Made by a program: the position numbers and the translations under genes. 64,000 nt of DNA from JAQBQB01 sp963846925. GTDB taxonomy: Bacteria; Gemmatimonadota; Gemmatimonadetes; Gemmatimonadales; Gemmatimonadaceae. The stretch lies in NCBI GenBank assembly GCA_963846925.1, contig CAWJXW010000020.1:62001-126000 (forward strand). Reading direction: 5' to 3'. Under the pieces are notes generated by a model, which worked only from the letters and a program-made list of their open reading frames with translations, was not told the origin of the DNA and made no database searches. Position 1 is the stretch's first letter. Each line of letters begins with the position of its first letter. Positions 54,390-63,740 of the stretch are shown here, piece after piece.

Positions 54390-54886
54390 CGGTAGTTGCC
54401 GAATTTCAGCTCGACGCCGAAGTCCTTCTGGCGCAGGAGCGCCATCGCCGCTTGGAGGTCGTCCTTCGACGGCGAGGTGACGCGCACCTGCTCGCCCTGG
54501 ATGGCGGCCTGCACCTTCTTGAGCTTCGCGTCCTTGATCGCGGCGGCCACTTTCTTGGCCGTCTCCGAGTCGAGCGCGGTCTTGAGCTTGATCTCGCGGC
54601 GCACCGTGTCGCCGCCCGCCGGTTTGATCTCGCCGACGTCGAGGTTTTTCACCGACACGCCGCGCTTGATGAGCTTCGACTGGACGATGTCGAACAGCGC
54701 GCGCATCTGGAAATCGCTGTTGGCCACGAGCTCGAGGAGCGCCTCGGCGCGCTTGAACTCGATCGCCGCGCTCGAGCCCTTGAAGTCGTAGCGCTGCGCG
54801 ACCTCTTTCTGCGCCTGGTTGACGGCGTTGTCGACTTCCTGGAGATCGACGCCCGTCGTGACGTCGAACGACGCTTGTTGGGGCAT
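54386..54886 (-). CDS. yajQ: YajQ-family cyclic-di-GMP-binding protein
   Basis: 166 residues. Two ferredoxin-like alpha/beta halves can be seen: SFDVTTGVDLQEVDNAVNQA and AQRYDFKGSSAAIEFKRAEA, then KRGVSVKNLDVGEIKPAGGD and KVQAAIQGEQVRVTSPSKDD, ending QKDFGVELKFGNYR. YajQ proteins bind RNA or cyclic di-GMP; in Xanthomonas a homologue is a c-di-GMP receptor influencing transcription. The stop overlaps the end of the convergent DUF4173 gene. Confidence 0.92.
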   Translation of the reverse strand: MPQQASFDVTTGVDLQEVDNAVNQAQKEVAQRYDFKGSSAAIEFKRAEALLELVANSDFQMRALFDIVQSKLIKRGVSVKNLDVGEIKPAGGDTVRREIKLKTALDSETAKKVAAAIKDAKLKKVQAAIQGEQVRVTSPSKDDLQAAMALLRQKDFGVELKFGNYR

Positions 54887-54895
54887 GCGGGAAGC

Positions 54896-56359
54896 CTACG
54901 GAGCGCCGTCCGCCGAGACCAGTCGTCCGCCGAAAAAGACCTGCTTCGCGCTCAAGGGCGCGAACGGAATCGCCGCCGCGATCCCCCCGCCCGTGCGGGC
55001 CGCGAGGACGCCCGTTTCGCGGAGCTGTTCTCCTCGCAAGGCGTCTCCCAGCGTCGTGGTCGGCGCGCTGGCGATGATCGTCCGGCGCGTCTGGTAGCCG
55101 AGGCTGAATGCCGCCGCGTCCGACTTCGTCACCGACTGCGCGGACGCGCAGCCGTAGCCGCCCATCACAGTCGTCCACGCGCACGTGTGGTGGAATCCCA
55201 GCGCGTGCAGCAGCTCGTGCTTCATCAGGCTGCGGCTCGCCAGGGCGGCGTTCGCCGTCACGCGAGTCTTGGCCGACAGCATGTTGAGGTTCCCGTCCCA
55301 GATCCAGTTCGTGTACCCCGCGAAGCCGGTGAGCGTGCTGTCCACCCAAACCAATACCGCTTTGCGCGAAAAGCCGTTCACGTCGGGCGGCGGCAGCGAC
55401 GAGAGGGTCGCCGGCACGAAGAGCTGGCGGCCCAGCTCACTCTGCATCTCGGCGATGACGCTCCACAGGTTGATCGAATCGGCCGCGGTGATCGGCGAGG
55501 TCGTCGCGCTCGTATTGAACGCCAGGGGGACGGGGAGATCCGCATCGTTCCATAAGATGACCGCGGACTTCCAGATCTGCGGGAAGAAGCTGTTGCAGTT
55601 CGCGTTCGAGTCGTCGGTGCACACGCGTTGGAACGCCTGCGTGAGACTCACGTCGACCGACGACGCCGGGTACGTCGGCGTCGAGAAGACGGACGCCCTG
55701 GGCACGAGCATCGGCCGCAATGCCGTCGACGACACACGGTTCGTCGCCACGAGCGAGAAGATGGGGTGATAGCGCCGCGTCCCGCTGGCCACGTCTACGA
55801 GAACGCTCATCGAATCGGTCGGCCCGAACGTGAGCGGCGCCGCGATCTGAAAGGCGCCCGTGGCGTCGAGCGACGCGGTGAAGTCTTGAATGTTCGTACC
55901 CGAGCCGCTCTCGACGCCGGCGACGAGTCCCGCGACGGCTCCTCCGTCGATCGCGGCGACACGCCCCGCGACCGACGTCGGCGTGACGACGGTCGCTTTC
56001 GTCGTGCCGGTGGCGCCGCCATACGTCGCGCTGATCGTCGCGACGCCGGCGCGCAGGCCGGTCACCAACCCGGCGGCGCTGACGCCGGCGATGGATTGGT
56101 CGGAGGACTGAAAGGTCGGCGTCGCCCCGGAGACCGGATTGTTCGACGTATCCAGAACGCGGGCGTTGATCTGCGCCGATCCGCCGACGCTCACGAGCAT
56201 CGGGGCGGGACTCACGACGACGCTCGCCGTCGGTCCGGAGGTGTGCGTGTCGGTCGTTCCCGACGAGCCGCAGGCCGACAGGCAGCCGCAGACTACAACG
56301 CCGAGCGCCGCGCTCGAGGCGCGGCGCCGAGGGCTAGCCGAGGTAGGACTCCAACGCAC
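54896..56359 (-). CDS. Lipoprotein metallopeptidase of metzincin type with BIG2 domain
   Basis: 487 residues from a GTG lying 26 bases inside the 3' end of the sigma-factor gene. A signal peptide ends at lipobox CLSAC. Residues about 45-125 match a bacterial Ig-like (BIG2) domain (SVGGSAQINARVLDTSNNPV, GVATISATYGGATGTTKATV). The catalytic part has HELLHALGFHH at 381-391, the extended zinc motif HExxHxxGxxH (H381, H385, H391) of metzincins, with a Met in TVMGGYG placed like a Met-turn. It probably cleaves protein at the cell surface. Substrates unknown. Confidence 0.8.
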   Translation of the reverse strand: MRWSPTSASPRRRASSAALGVVVCGCLSACGSSGTTDTHTSGPTASVVVSPAPMLVSVGGSAQINARVLDTSNNPVSGATPTFQSSDQSIAGVSAAGLVTGLRAGVATISATYGGATGTTKATVVTPTSVAGRVAAIDGGAVAGLVAGVESGSGTNIQDFTASLDATGAFQIAAPLTFGPTDSMSVLVDVASGTRRYHPIFSLVATNRVSSTALRPMLVPRASVFSTPTYPASSVDVSLTQAFQRVCTDDSNANCNSFFPQIWKSAVILWNDADLPVPLAFNTSATTSPITAADSINLWSVIAEMQSELGRQLFVPATLSSLPPPDVNGFSRKAVLVWVDSTLTGFAGYTNWIWDGNLNMLSAKTRVTANAALASRSLMKHELLHALGFHHTCAWTTVMGGYGCASAQSVTKSDAAAFSLGYQTRRTIIASAPTTTLGDALRGEQLRETGVLAARTGGGIAAAIPFAPLSAKQVFFGGRLVSADGAP

Positions 56360-57192
56360 GGGCGCGGCTCACGTGCCGAAGCCTGGACAGCGCCTTCTCC
56401 TTGATCTGCCGGACACGCTCGCGCGTGATGCCGAGCAGCGCGCCGATCTCCTCGAGCGTCATCGGCTCGCTGCCGTCGAGGCCGAAGTAGAGCCGGAGGA
56501 TCTTCGACTCGCGCTCCTTCAGGTGCGACAGCGCTTCCTCGATCGACTCGGTGAGCGCCTTCTCGAACGTCTGCTCGTCGGGCGTCGGGTTGAGCGTGTC
56601 CGGGAGGTAGTCGAGGAGCTTGTTGTCTTCACCAGGGGTGAGCGGCGCGTCGAGCGAGAGATGCGTCTGCGAGATCGCCATCGTCTTGGCGACCTCTTCC
56701 TCGGTGATGTCCATGCCGTGCGCGATCTCGGCATGCGTGGCGTCGCGGCCGAGCTCCTGGAGCAGAGCGTTCGCGCGCTTTCCGATCCGGTGGAGCGTCC
56801 CGGCGCGATTGAGCGGCACGCGCACGATGCGCGACTGCTCGGCCAGCGCCTGGAGGATCGCCTGGCGGATCCACCACACGGCGTACGAGATGAACTTGAT
56901 GCCCTTGCGTCTCGTCGAATTTGTGCGCGGCGCGAATGAGCCCGAGGTTGCCCTCGTTGATCAGATCCGAAAGCGACACGCCCTGGTTCTGATACTTCTT
57001 CGCGACCGACACGACGAAACGCAGGTTGGATCGCACGAGCTTGTCCAGCGACTCCTGGCTGCCGTCGCGGATGCTCTGCGCGAGCCGCACTTCCTCATCC
57101 CGCGAGATCAGCGGATAGACGCTGATGTCGCGGAGATATTGGTCGAGCGAGCCTTCTTCGTACGACGATTTCTTGTTGCCGGTAGCAGCCAT
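56334..57192 (-). CDS. RpoD-like RNA polymerase sigma factor, one frameshift
   Basis: About 285 residues. It starts MAATGNKKSSYEEGSLDQYL and has regions 1.2 to 4.2: DQYLRDISVYPLISRDEEVR, LVRSNLRFVVSVAKKYQNQG, SLSDLINEGNLGLIRAAHKF, then after a break near 56907 (one surplus base) KFISYAVWWIRQAILQALAE, region 3 TPGEDNKLLDYLPDTLNPTP, and region 4 MTLEEIGALLGITRERVRQI. Region 1.1 is absent, so this is a short RpoD/SigA-class or group 2 factor. The RpoD box (SYAVWWIRQAI) is only whole when the frame is restored. Confidence 0.9.
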
Positions 57193-57211
57193 GCGGTGTC
57201 GTCGAGGCAAT

Positions 57212-58045
57212 CTATCGGATCCGCTCACCGAGCCGCGTCCAGCGGATGCGCGTGAGCCAAGCCAAGCTGTGTTCGGAGGAGTCGGGCGCATAACTGTAAT
57301 AGATCACGAACGGCTGACCCTTGATCAACGAGTCGGCGACCCAGCCCCAGTAGCGGCTGTCGTACGAGTTGTCGCGGTTGTCGCCGAGCGCGAGGTAGTT
57401 CCCTTCTGGGACGACCAACGGACCCCAGTTGTTTCGCGAAGGGCGGTATGCCACGGCAGCGGCCGCGGCCGACTTCACAAGGTAATCGCGCTGCCACCGA
57501 AATTCTTCCTGCTGAGGGTCGATATCCGGTTCGGTATGCTCGACGTACCGCTCGCTCACGACGTGGCTGTTGCGAATCAGTGTCCCTTCTCGCATCTCGA
57601 CTGTGTCGCCGGGCACACCTTCCAACCGCTTCACGAAATACTTCGTCACGTCGCCCGGGTACTCGAACACTATTACGTCGCCGCGCCGCGGATCCCGAAG
57701 CCGCGGCAGCCGTTTGTGCGTGAACGGCACCTCGGCACCGTACACCAGCTTGTTGACGAGCAGAAAATCGCCGATCTGGAGCGTGTTCTCCATGCTTCCG
57801 CTCGGGATCTTGAACGCTTCGACCAGGAACGTTCTGATCACGACGAACAGGAGCACCGACACGAGAAAGATCTTCGCCCATTCGCCGAGGAAGTCCAATC
57901 CGGAGCGCTTCCGGTTGAGGTCGCGCAGCGCGTCGGACTTTTGCTGATCGGAGATCGAGCGCGTAGCGGGCGCGGCCGTGTTCCCGGCCGGTGGCGTGAC
58001 GGGTTCCTGGTTCGGTGACGGCGACGCCTGCTCGTTGAGACTCAT
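57212..58045 (-). CDS. lepB: Signal peptidase I
   Basis: 277 residues. It cleaves signal peptides of exported proteins at the inner membrane. One transmembrane helix (about 56-78, EWAKIFLVSVLLFVVIRTFL) precedes the catalytic Ser84 in KIPSGSMENTLQ; the general-base Lys is K139 in TKYFVKRLEGVPGD. The conserved GDNRDNSYDSRYWGWV box is near the C-terminus. A Pro/Ser-rich cytoplasmic tail of about 40 residues precedes the helix. Confidence 0.95.
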   Translation of the reverse strand: MSLNEQASPSPNQEPVTPPAGNTAAPATRSISDQQKSDALRDLNRKRSGLDFLGEWAKIFLVSVLLFVVIRTFLVEAFKIPSGSMENTLQIGDFLLVNKLVYGAEVPFTHKRLPRLRDPRRGDVIVFEYPGDVTKYFVKRLEGVPGDTVEMREGTLIRNSHVVSERYVEHTEPDIDPQQEEFRWQRDYLVKSAAAAAVAYRPSRNNWGPLVVPEGNYLALGDNRDNSYDSRYWGWVADSLIKGQPFVIYYSYAPDSSEHSLAWLTRIRWTRLGERIR

Positions 58046-58126
58046 CCAATGCTCACCGCGCTCACTGCCGGGGATGCGGTTGTGAGATAACGCCCGACAA
58101 CGGACTCGGCTAGTGCACCCACGACA

Positions 58127-59627
58127 TCAATCCGGTGTGCCGAGATAGTTGTCGATCTGCGCCCGCTGCAACGCGCCCGAGAAATCCAGATACCCAACCT
58201 TCGTCTCCGAGAAGAATTCATACACTTCCCACCCGCCTTCCCGGTGGCCATTCCCCGTTTGTTTTACGCCGCCGAACGGAAGATGTGCCTCGGCGCCGAT
58301 CGTGGGGGCGTTGATGTAGGTGATTCCGGTGTCGAGCTCGTTCATCGCGCGCATTGCCACGTTGACGTCCCGGGTATAGACGGATGACGACAAGCCGTAG
58401 CGGACGTCATTGTTGACCGTGAACGCTTCGTCCGGCGTGCGGACGCGAACCACCGAGAGCACCGGTCCGAAGATTTCTTCCTGTTCGAGACGCATGCCAG
58501 CGCGGACGCGCGCGAAGATCGTGGGCTCGAAGAAATACCCGTGATCGAGCCCCGACCCGTTGGCCCGGCGCCCGCCACACAACAGATCGGCGCCTTCCTT
58601 CTGTCCGATGTCGATGTAACGCTCGACCTTGGCGACCGAATCCTGATTGATCAGCGGACCGACGTCGGTCCCCGCCTTGCGCCCGTCGCCGAGCTTGAGC
58701 GACCGCGCGCGCTGGACGAGGCGGCTCACGAACTCGTCGTGCACGCCGTCCTGCACGATGAGGCGGCTCGTCGCCGTGCAGCGCTGCCCCGTCGTGCCGA
58801 ACGCGCCCCAGAGCACGCCGTCGAGCGCAAGATCCAGATTCGCGTCGTCGAGGACGATCATCGCGTTCTTGCCGCCCATCTCGAGCGAGAGTCGCTTGTG
58901 CATGCGCCCGCAGACTTCGCCGACGACGCGCCCAGTTTCGGTCGATCCGGTAAATGAGATGACCGGAATCGACGGATGGTTCACGATGGCCGCGCCCGCC
59001 GCTTCGCCCACGCCGTGGACGAGCTGGATCACTTCGGGCGGCAACCCGGCCTCGAGCAGAATCTCGACGAGCACGTGGCCGGTGTGCGGCACGTCTTCGC
59101 GCGGGCTTGAAGACGCACGCGTTTCCGCACACGAGCGCCGGGAACATCTTCCACGTCGGAATGGCGAGCGGAAAGTTGAACGGCGTCACGATGCCGGCGA
59201 TGCCGATCGGACGGCGAAAGCTCATCGCCCACTTGTCGCGCAACTCGCTGGGCACGGTGTGACCGAACAGCCGGCGTCCCTCGCTCGCGGCGTAGTACGC
59301 CGTGTCGATCCCTTCCTGAACGTCGCCGCGCGTTTCGGCCAGGGGCTTCCCCATCTCGCGCGACATCAGGTCGGCGACGTCTTCCTTTCTGGCGGAGAGC
59401 AGGTCGCCAACATGCCGCAGCACGTCGCCGCGCGCGGGCGCCGGCGTGCGGCGCCACAGCTCGAATCCTCGCTGCGCGGACTCGACCGCCAGGTCGACGT
59501 CGGCCGAGCCGGACATCGGGAAGCGGCCGATCGTGTCGCGCGCGTCGGCCGGATTCTGATTCGCGAAATATTCACCGCTCACCGGCGGCACCCATTTGCC
59601 GCCGATGAAGTTCTCGAACGTTTTCAT
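58127..59627 (-). CDS. NAD-dependent aldehyde dehydrogenase, one frameshift
   Basis: About 500 residues. N-terminal MKTFENFIGGKWVPP begins an intact frame through PIGIAGIVTPFNFPLAIPTW and GNACVFKPA; near 59100 one surplus base shifts it, and the other frame continues EDVPHTGHVLVEILLEAG, VISFTGSTETGRVVGEVCGR, the Glu motif LSLEMGGKNAMIV, the catalytic Cys in GTTGQRCTATSRLIVQDG and EEIFGPVLSVVRV. The GGKW...FPLAIP pattern suggests a semialdehyde or aminoadipate-type enzyme; substrate cannot be fixed. Its ATG overlaps the stop of the next gene upstream (ATGA). Confidence 0.88.
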
Positions 59628-60193
59628 GGTTTCGTAGTTGGGGCCGGAGGCTTCGCTGGCGTCGGAGAGGGCGCGGGTGTGGTGGGCGCGGGCACCGGTG
59701 CCTGCTGAGGCTTGGTTGGAACGGCGGAACACGACCAGGCCGCGGGATGCTTGTCGGTGGGATACGCATAGCCGATACGGGGCAGAATCTCCACGGAGCC
59801 GAGGAGCACGCCCCATACCGTGATGGCGAGCGACACGAGATGAGCGCGGCTCGCGCGATGGCGCCATGTCCAGATCGATGCCCACACGCCGCCGGCCGTC
59901 ATCACGCCGACGGCGCCGAGATAGCCGATGAGTCCCAAACCGCACCGCGACGGATAGGGCCAAAAGGCCATGGCGATTCCGACGGCGAGCGCCAACGTGA
60001 GTCGCGCGAACACGCCGAACGACGACGTCGATTTCGGCTCCGTCGGGGCCTCTACGGCCGCGCGGCCGCCCGCTTTCGCGGCGCCTTTGACTTGCTTTTC
60101 GGGCGCCACCGGCATGAGCGCCTCGTCGGGCAGCGATGCCAGCTGCTTGTCGATCTTGGCGAGCTCTTTCTCCCAATCGCGATCAGGCGCCAT
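59624..60193 (-). CDS. Membrane protein with three hydrophobic spans, unknown
   Basis: 189 residues starting MAPDRDWEKELAKIDKQLAS, with a charged cytoplasmic N-terminus, hydrophobic spans around ARLTLALAVGIAMAFWPYPS, CGLGLIGYLGAVGVMTAGGV and LVSLAITVWGVLLGSVEILP, and a Pro/Ala/Thr-rich tail (PVPAPTTPAPSPTPAKPPAP). No family recognised. It shares its start base with the stop of the NtrC-type gene and overlaps aldehyde dehydrogenase, so it is transcriptionally embedded. Confidence 0.65.
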   Translation of the reverse strand: MAPDRDWEKELAKIDKQLASLPDEALMPVAPEKQVKGAAKAGGRAAVEAPTEPKSTSSFGVFARLTLALAVGIAMAFWPYPSRCGLGLIGYLGAVGVMTAGGVWASIWTWRHRASRAHLVSLAITVWGVLLGSVEILPRIGYAYPTDKHPAAWSCSAVPTKPQQAPVPAPTTPAPSPTPAKPPAPTTKP

Positions 60194-61569
60194 CAGGTCA
60201 CGCTCTCCCTCGTAAGGCCGTAGCGCTCGATCTTCTTGTACAAGTTCGAGCGGGGCATGTCGAGCCCGCGGGCCGTTTCGGACACGTTCCAATCGTATTC
60301 ACGCAATTTCGCGAGCAGGAACGCCCGCTCCGCGGCGTGCTTGAACTCCTCGAACGTCTTGCAGTCGAGCAGCGATCCCAGTCCCGTCTGGTCGGTGTCG
60401 TGCCGACCGCCGAGCCGCCCGACGTCGTCCGCCGTCACGCGCGGGCCGGCCGCGAGGATGAGCAGCCGTTCGATGGCGTTGCGCAGCTCGCGCACGTTTC
60501 CCGGCCAGTCGAGCTTCGACAGCCGCTCGACGGCTTCGGGCGCGACCGTCCGCGCGGCGACGCCCTCGCGCTTCGTGAGCACGTTCACGAAGTGGGCGAC
60601 CAGCAGCGGAATGTCCTCGCGCCGCTCGCGCAGGGGTGGAACGTGAATGGGAACCACGTTCAAACGATAGAACAGATCCTCGCGGAAGCGCTGCTCGGTG
60701 ATCTCGGCCTCGAGGTTCTTGTTCGTCGCCGAGAGCACGCGGACGTCCACCTCGATCGGCTTCGCGCCGCCGATGCGCGTCACGACGCCGTCTTGTAGGA
60801 CACGGAGGACCTTTGCCTGGGCCGCCAGGCTCATGTCGCCGACTTCGTCGAGGAAGATCGTCCCGCCGTGCGCCTGCTCGAACTTGCCGGCGCGATCGGC
60901 GATGGCGCCGGTGAACGACCCCTTCATGTGGCCGAACAACTCGCTCTCGATCAACTCGCTCGGAATCGCCGCGCAGTTGACCTCGACGAACGGCTCCTCG
61001 GCGCGCGTCGACTGCGAGTGGATCGCGCGCGCCACGAGCTCCTTGCCCGTGCCGTTCTCACCCGTGATCAGGATGCGAGCCGGCGTCTTCGCGACGCGGT
61101 CGATCTTGTCGATGACGAGGCGGATGCCATACGACCGCCCGACGATCTCGTAGCGCGACTGAATCGTCTCGCGGAGCCGCGCGTTCTCCTCGTGGAGATC
61201 CAGGTGCTGGAGCGCGTTCCGCAGCGTGACGAGGATGCGGTCCGTGTCGAGCGGCTTCTCGAGGATGTCGTACGCGCCTAGCTGCGTGGCTTCGACCGCG
61301 GTCTGGATGGTCGCGTGGCCGCTGATCATCACGACGATGGCGCTCGGATCGAGCTCCTTGATCTTCTTGAGCGCCTCGACGCCGTCGATGCCCGCCATCT
61401 TCACGTCGAGGAACACGAGGTCCGGCCGCTGCTTCTGGTACTCCGAGATCGCGTCCACGGCGTTGCCGACGGCACGCACCTCGTACCCCTCGAACTCGAG
61501 CAGCTGGCCGAGCGTCGCGCGAATCCCTTGCTCGTCGTCGACAATCAGGATGCGCCGCGCAATGCTCAT
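60193..61569 (-). CDS. NtrC-type sigma-54 activating response regulator
   Basis: 458 residues. Receiver domain 1-120 with ILIVDDEQGIRATLGQLLEF, phospho-Asp in PDLVFLDVKMAGIDG and K in YDILEKPLDTD. The AAA+ domain has Walker A ITGENGTGKELVARAIH, the sigma-54 contact loop GSFTGA (a GAFTGA variant), and Walker B GGTIFLDEVGDMS. The C-terminus is a Fis-type helix-turn-helix (NVSETARGLDMPRSNLYKKI). It activates sigma-54 promoters when phosphorylated. No cognate kinase lies in the window. Confidence 0.94.
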   Translation of the reverse strand: MSIARRILIVDDEQGIRATLGQLLEFEGYEVRAVGNAVDAISEYQKQRPDLVFLDVKMAGIDGVEALKKIKELDPSAIVVMISGHATIQTAVEATQLGAYDILEKPLDTDRILVTLRNALQHLDLHEENARLRETIQSRYEIVGRSYGIRLVIDKIDRVAKTPARILITGENGTGKELVARAIHSQSTRAEEPFVEVNCAAIPSELIESELFGHMKGSFTGAIADRAGKFEQAHGGTIFLDEVGDMSLAAQAKVLRVLQDGVVTRIGGAKPIEVDVRVLSATNKNLEAEITEQRFREDLFYRLNVVPIHVPPLRERREDIPLLVAHFVNVLTKREGVAARTVAPEAVERLSKLDWPGNVRELRNAIERLLILAAGPRVTADDVGRLGGRHDTDQTGLGSLLDCKTFEEFKHAAERAFLLAKLREYDWNVSETARGLDMPRSNLYKKIERYGLTRESVT

Positions 61570-62219
61570 CGCACCGTCTTGTACAAGGTGACCTTGCTGT
61601 TCGCCACTCGAATGTCACCTATGTAGCCGGGGATCGGCAACGGGAGCGCGTTCGGCGCGACCCCGGCCTGGGATCGCCCGGACCGGATCCGGTCGATGAG
61701 CGACACGATCATGCCCTTGGGGATCGGCAGCCCGTGGATCCGCGCGTCGGAGACCTCGAACGCCGCGACCCCCGGCTTCGATACGCCGAGCGTTCCCGTG
61801 AGCTCCACGCGCTCTCGATCGTGCACGATGCCCACCGCGTCGCCGATCGCGCCGCCGAGATCCGAGACCGACACCACGGCGCGTATCGAAAGCTTGTCGC
61901 CGTTCGCCATCGCTTCGACGCTGTCCGCGGCGGTCGGCAGCCGCTTCGCGACTTGCTGGTAGGCGTACGAGGCGAGCGCCGCCGGCGACAACGTCTCGAA
62001 GACCTGGCCACGAGGCTCGCTGAGCCGCTTCAGCGCCGCTCGCGTGGTGTCGGCGGCGGCGTCGGACAGCGGCTCCCAGTGTTCCGTCGCCACGACGGCG
62101 GTCGGCGCATGGCTGGCGCGCGTGGCGAGGCGCGACATCCACATGTCGCGCGTGAACCAGCCGGCCACCGCCAGCCCGACGAGCACGAACAGACAGCCGA
62201 GTCTCGTGATGCATCCCAT
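61566..62219 (-). CDS. Membrane-anchored protein of unknown function
   Basis: 217 residues. One N-terminal hydrophobic segment (RLGCLFVLVGLAVAGWFTRD) anchors it, with the rest outside. Globular part contains AALASYAYQQVAKRLPTAAD, LSIRAVVSVSDLGGAIGDAV and FEVSDARIHGLPIPKGMIVS. No domain recognised. Its stop overlaps the start of the NtrC-type gene by four bases, suggesting shared expression. Confidence 0.6.
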   Translation of the reverse strand: MGCITRLGCLFVLVGLAVAGWFTRDMWMSRLATRASHAPTAVVATEHWEPLSDAAADTTRAALKRLSEPRGQVFETLSPAALASYAYQQVAKRLPTAADSVEAMANGDKLSIRAVVSVSDLGGAIGDAVGIVHDRERVELTGTLGVSKPGVAAFEVSDARIHGLPIPKGMIVSLIDRIRSGRSQAGVAPNALPLPIPGYIGDIRVANSKVTLYKTVR

Positions 62220-62220
62220 G

Positions 62221-62784
62221 TCATTCGCTCCGAAGCGGCGCCGATGCGACGGTCGAATACCTCGAGCCGCCAGGTCCCAACTCGCTCTGCATGAGGTCGA
62301 GCGACTGGACAGTCACGTCGGCCCCGTAGTCCACGCCGCGCGCGGCGTCCGTCAATGCGCGCACGCGTTCCTCGGCCAATGGATGCTTCACGCGTGCCAA
62401 GGTGAGGTGCGGGTGAAAGGGGCGCCCATCGACGTCGAAGCCGAGCGCTTCGCACGCGACCTCGATGTCGTTGTGCAGCAATTCCAGCCGCGGGTCCCGT
62501 TCCACCCCCATCCATACGACTCGCGACCGCCGAAAGTTCGGAAACGCCCCGATGCCGCCAAGGTGCATGGTCAGCTCGCGGTGGCGGCCCGCGATCTGGG
62601 CCGTCGCGGCACGCACCGCATCGGCGGTTTCGGGCGGCTGATCGTCGAGGAATTTGAGCGTGAGGTGCATTCTCGCTTCGTCCACCCACCCGAGCTCCGG
62701 GGCACACTCGCGCAGCGGCTCCGTCGCCGCGACGATTTCGCGACGGACGTCGATCGGCAGATTAATCGCCAGAAACAGGCGCAC
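62221..62784 (-). CDS. thpR: RNA 2',3'-cyclic phosphodiesterase (2H family)
   Basis: 187 residues from a GTG. ThpR opens 2',3'-cyclic phosphates on RNA and was described as 2'-5' RNA ligase. Both HxTx motifs are present: MHLTLKFLDD and HPHLTLARVKH. The starting MRLFLAINLPIDVRREIVAA-type sequence is standard. It overlaps the larE 3' end by 23 bases. Confidence 0.92.
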   Translation of the reverse strand: MRLFLAINLPIDVRREIVAATEPLRECAPELGWVDEARMHLTLKFLDDQPPETADAVRAATAQIAGRHRELTMHLGGIGAFPNFRRSRVVWMGVERDPRLELLHNDIEVACEALGFDVDGRPFHPHLTLARVKHPLAEERVRALTDAARGVDYGADVTVQSLDLMQSELGPGGSRYSTVASAPLRSE

Positions 62785-63628
62785 TCGCCGTGTCCGAGAC
62801 GTTTGTTCGGGCCCCCCCGATCCGCGCCAGTTCGTTGAGCGCGCCGGAGCGAAATCCGCGCGGATCGATCTCCACGCGTTGGTACCCTGTTTCGATCAGC
62901 GCCTGCTCGATCGCCGCGCGTCGCTCGCCAGTATTCCATCGGGACAGCTCGACCGCCGCAAGCTCGACGCGAGCCAGCTCCCCGAAGTGTCGAACGCGAA
63001 GATCGCCCGCGATGCCGAGCTCGCGCAGCGACGCTTCGGCGCGCTCTACGCGTTTGAGCCTTCCCATTGTAACGGGCGTGCCGTACGGGATGCGCGACGA
63101 GAGGCAGGGCGACGACGGCTGCTCGGACGTCGGCAGCCCGAGCGCGCGCGAGCGCTCCCGGATCTCCGCCTTGGTGAGACCGAACATGGCGAGCGGTGAA
63201 ACGACGCCGAATTCGCGCGCGGCTCGCGCTCCCGGCCGATGGTCGCTCAGGTCGTCGGCGTTCGTGCCGTCGGCCACGACGGCTATGCCACGCGCGCGCG
63301 CCGCCGGCACGACGTGGGACCAGAGCTCCGACTTGCAGAAGTAGCAGCGGTTGGTCGGATTGGCCGCGTAGCGCGGATCTTCCAACTCCGCCGTATCGAT
63401 CTCGAGGACCTCGAGTCCGATCGCGCGCGCCGTCTCGCGTGCGGCGATCCACTGGCTTTCCGGATACGACGCGCTTCGCCCGGTGACGGCGAGAACGCGG
63501 TCCGCACCGAGCACACCGACGGCGACCGCCGCGAGATACGCGGAATCGACGCCGCCGCTGTATCCGATCGCGATTCGCCCCTGGTCCAGCAGCCAGCCGC
63601 GCAGTTCAGCTTCCTTGTGGGCCGCCAT
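62762..63628 (-). CDS. larE: ATP-dependent sacrificial sulfur transferase LarE-like
   Basis: 288 residues. PP-loop SGGVDS at 24-29, ANPTNRCYFCKSELWSH and SSPCLSSRIPYGTPVT match LarE. LarE donates its own Cys sulfur while making the nickel-pincer cofactor of lactate racemase. LarB/LarC are not here, and LarE-like proteins without them occur widely and may serve other sulfur transfers, so exact role is uncertain. The ATG is supported by MAAHKEAELRGWLLDQGRIA, the normal N-terminus length. Confidence 0.85.
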   Translation of the reverse strand: MAAHKEAELRGWLLDQGRIAIGYSGGVDSAYLAAVAVGVLGADRVLAVTGRSASYPESQWIAARETARAIGLEVLEIDTAELEDPRYAANPTNRCYFCKSELWSHVVPAARARGIAVVADGTNADDLSDHRPGARAAREFGVVSPLAMFGLTKAEIRERSRALGLPTSEQPSSPCLSSRIPYGTPVTMGRLKRVERAEASLRELGIAGDLRVRHFGELARVELAAVELSRWNTGERRAAIEQALIETGYQRVEIDPRGFRSGALNELARIGGARTNVSDTASAPVSGD

Positions 63629-63740
63629 GCGGGAAACGTAATCGCCCTCGACGCGCGCCACGCTCGCTTGACGTCCATCCAACGAACGATCCCGGTCGAG
63701 CGAGGCTCGGCCGGGATCGGGTCTGCTGTCGAACGTGTCG

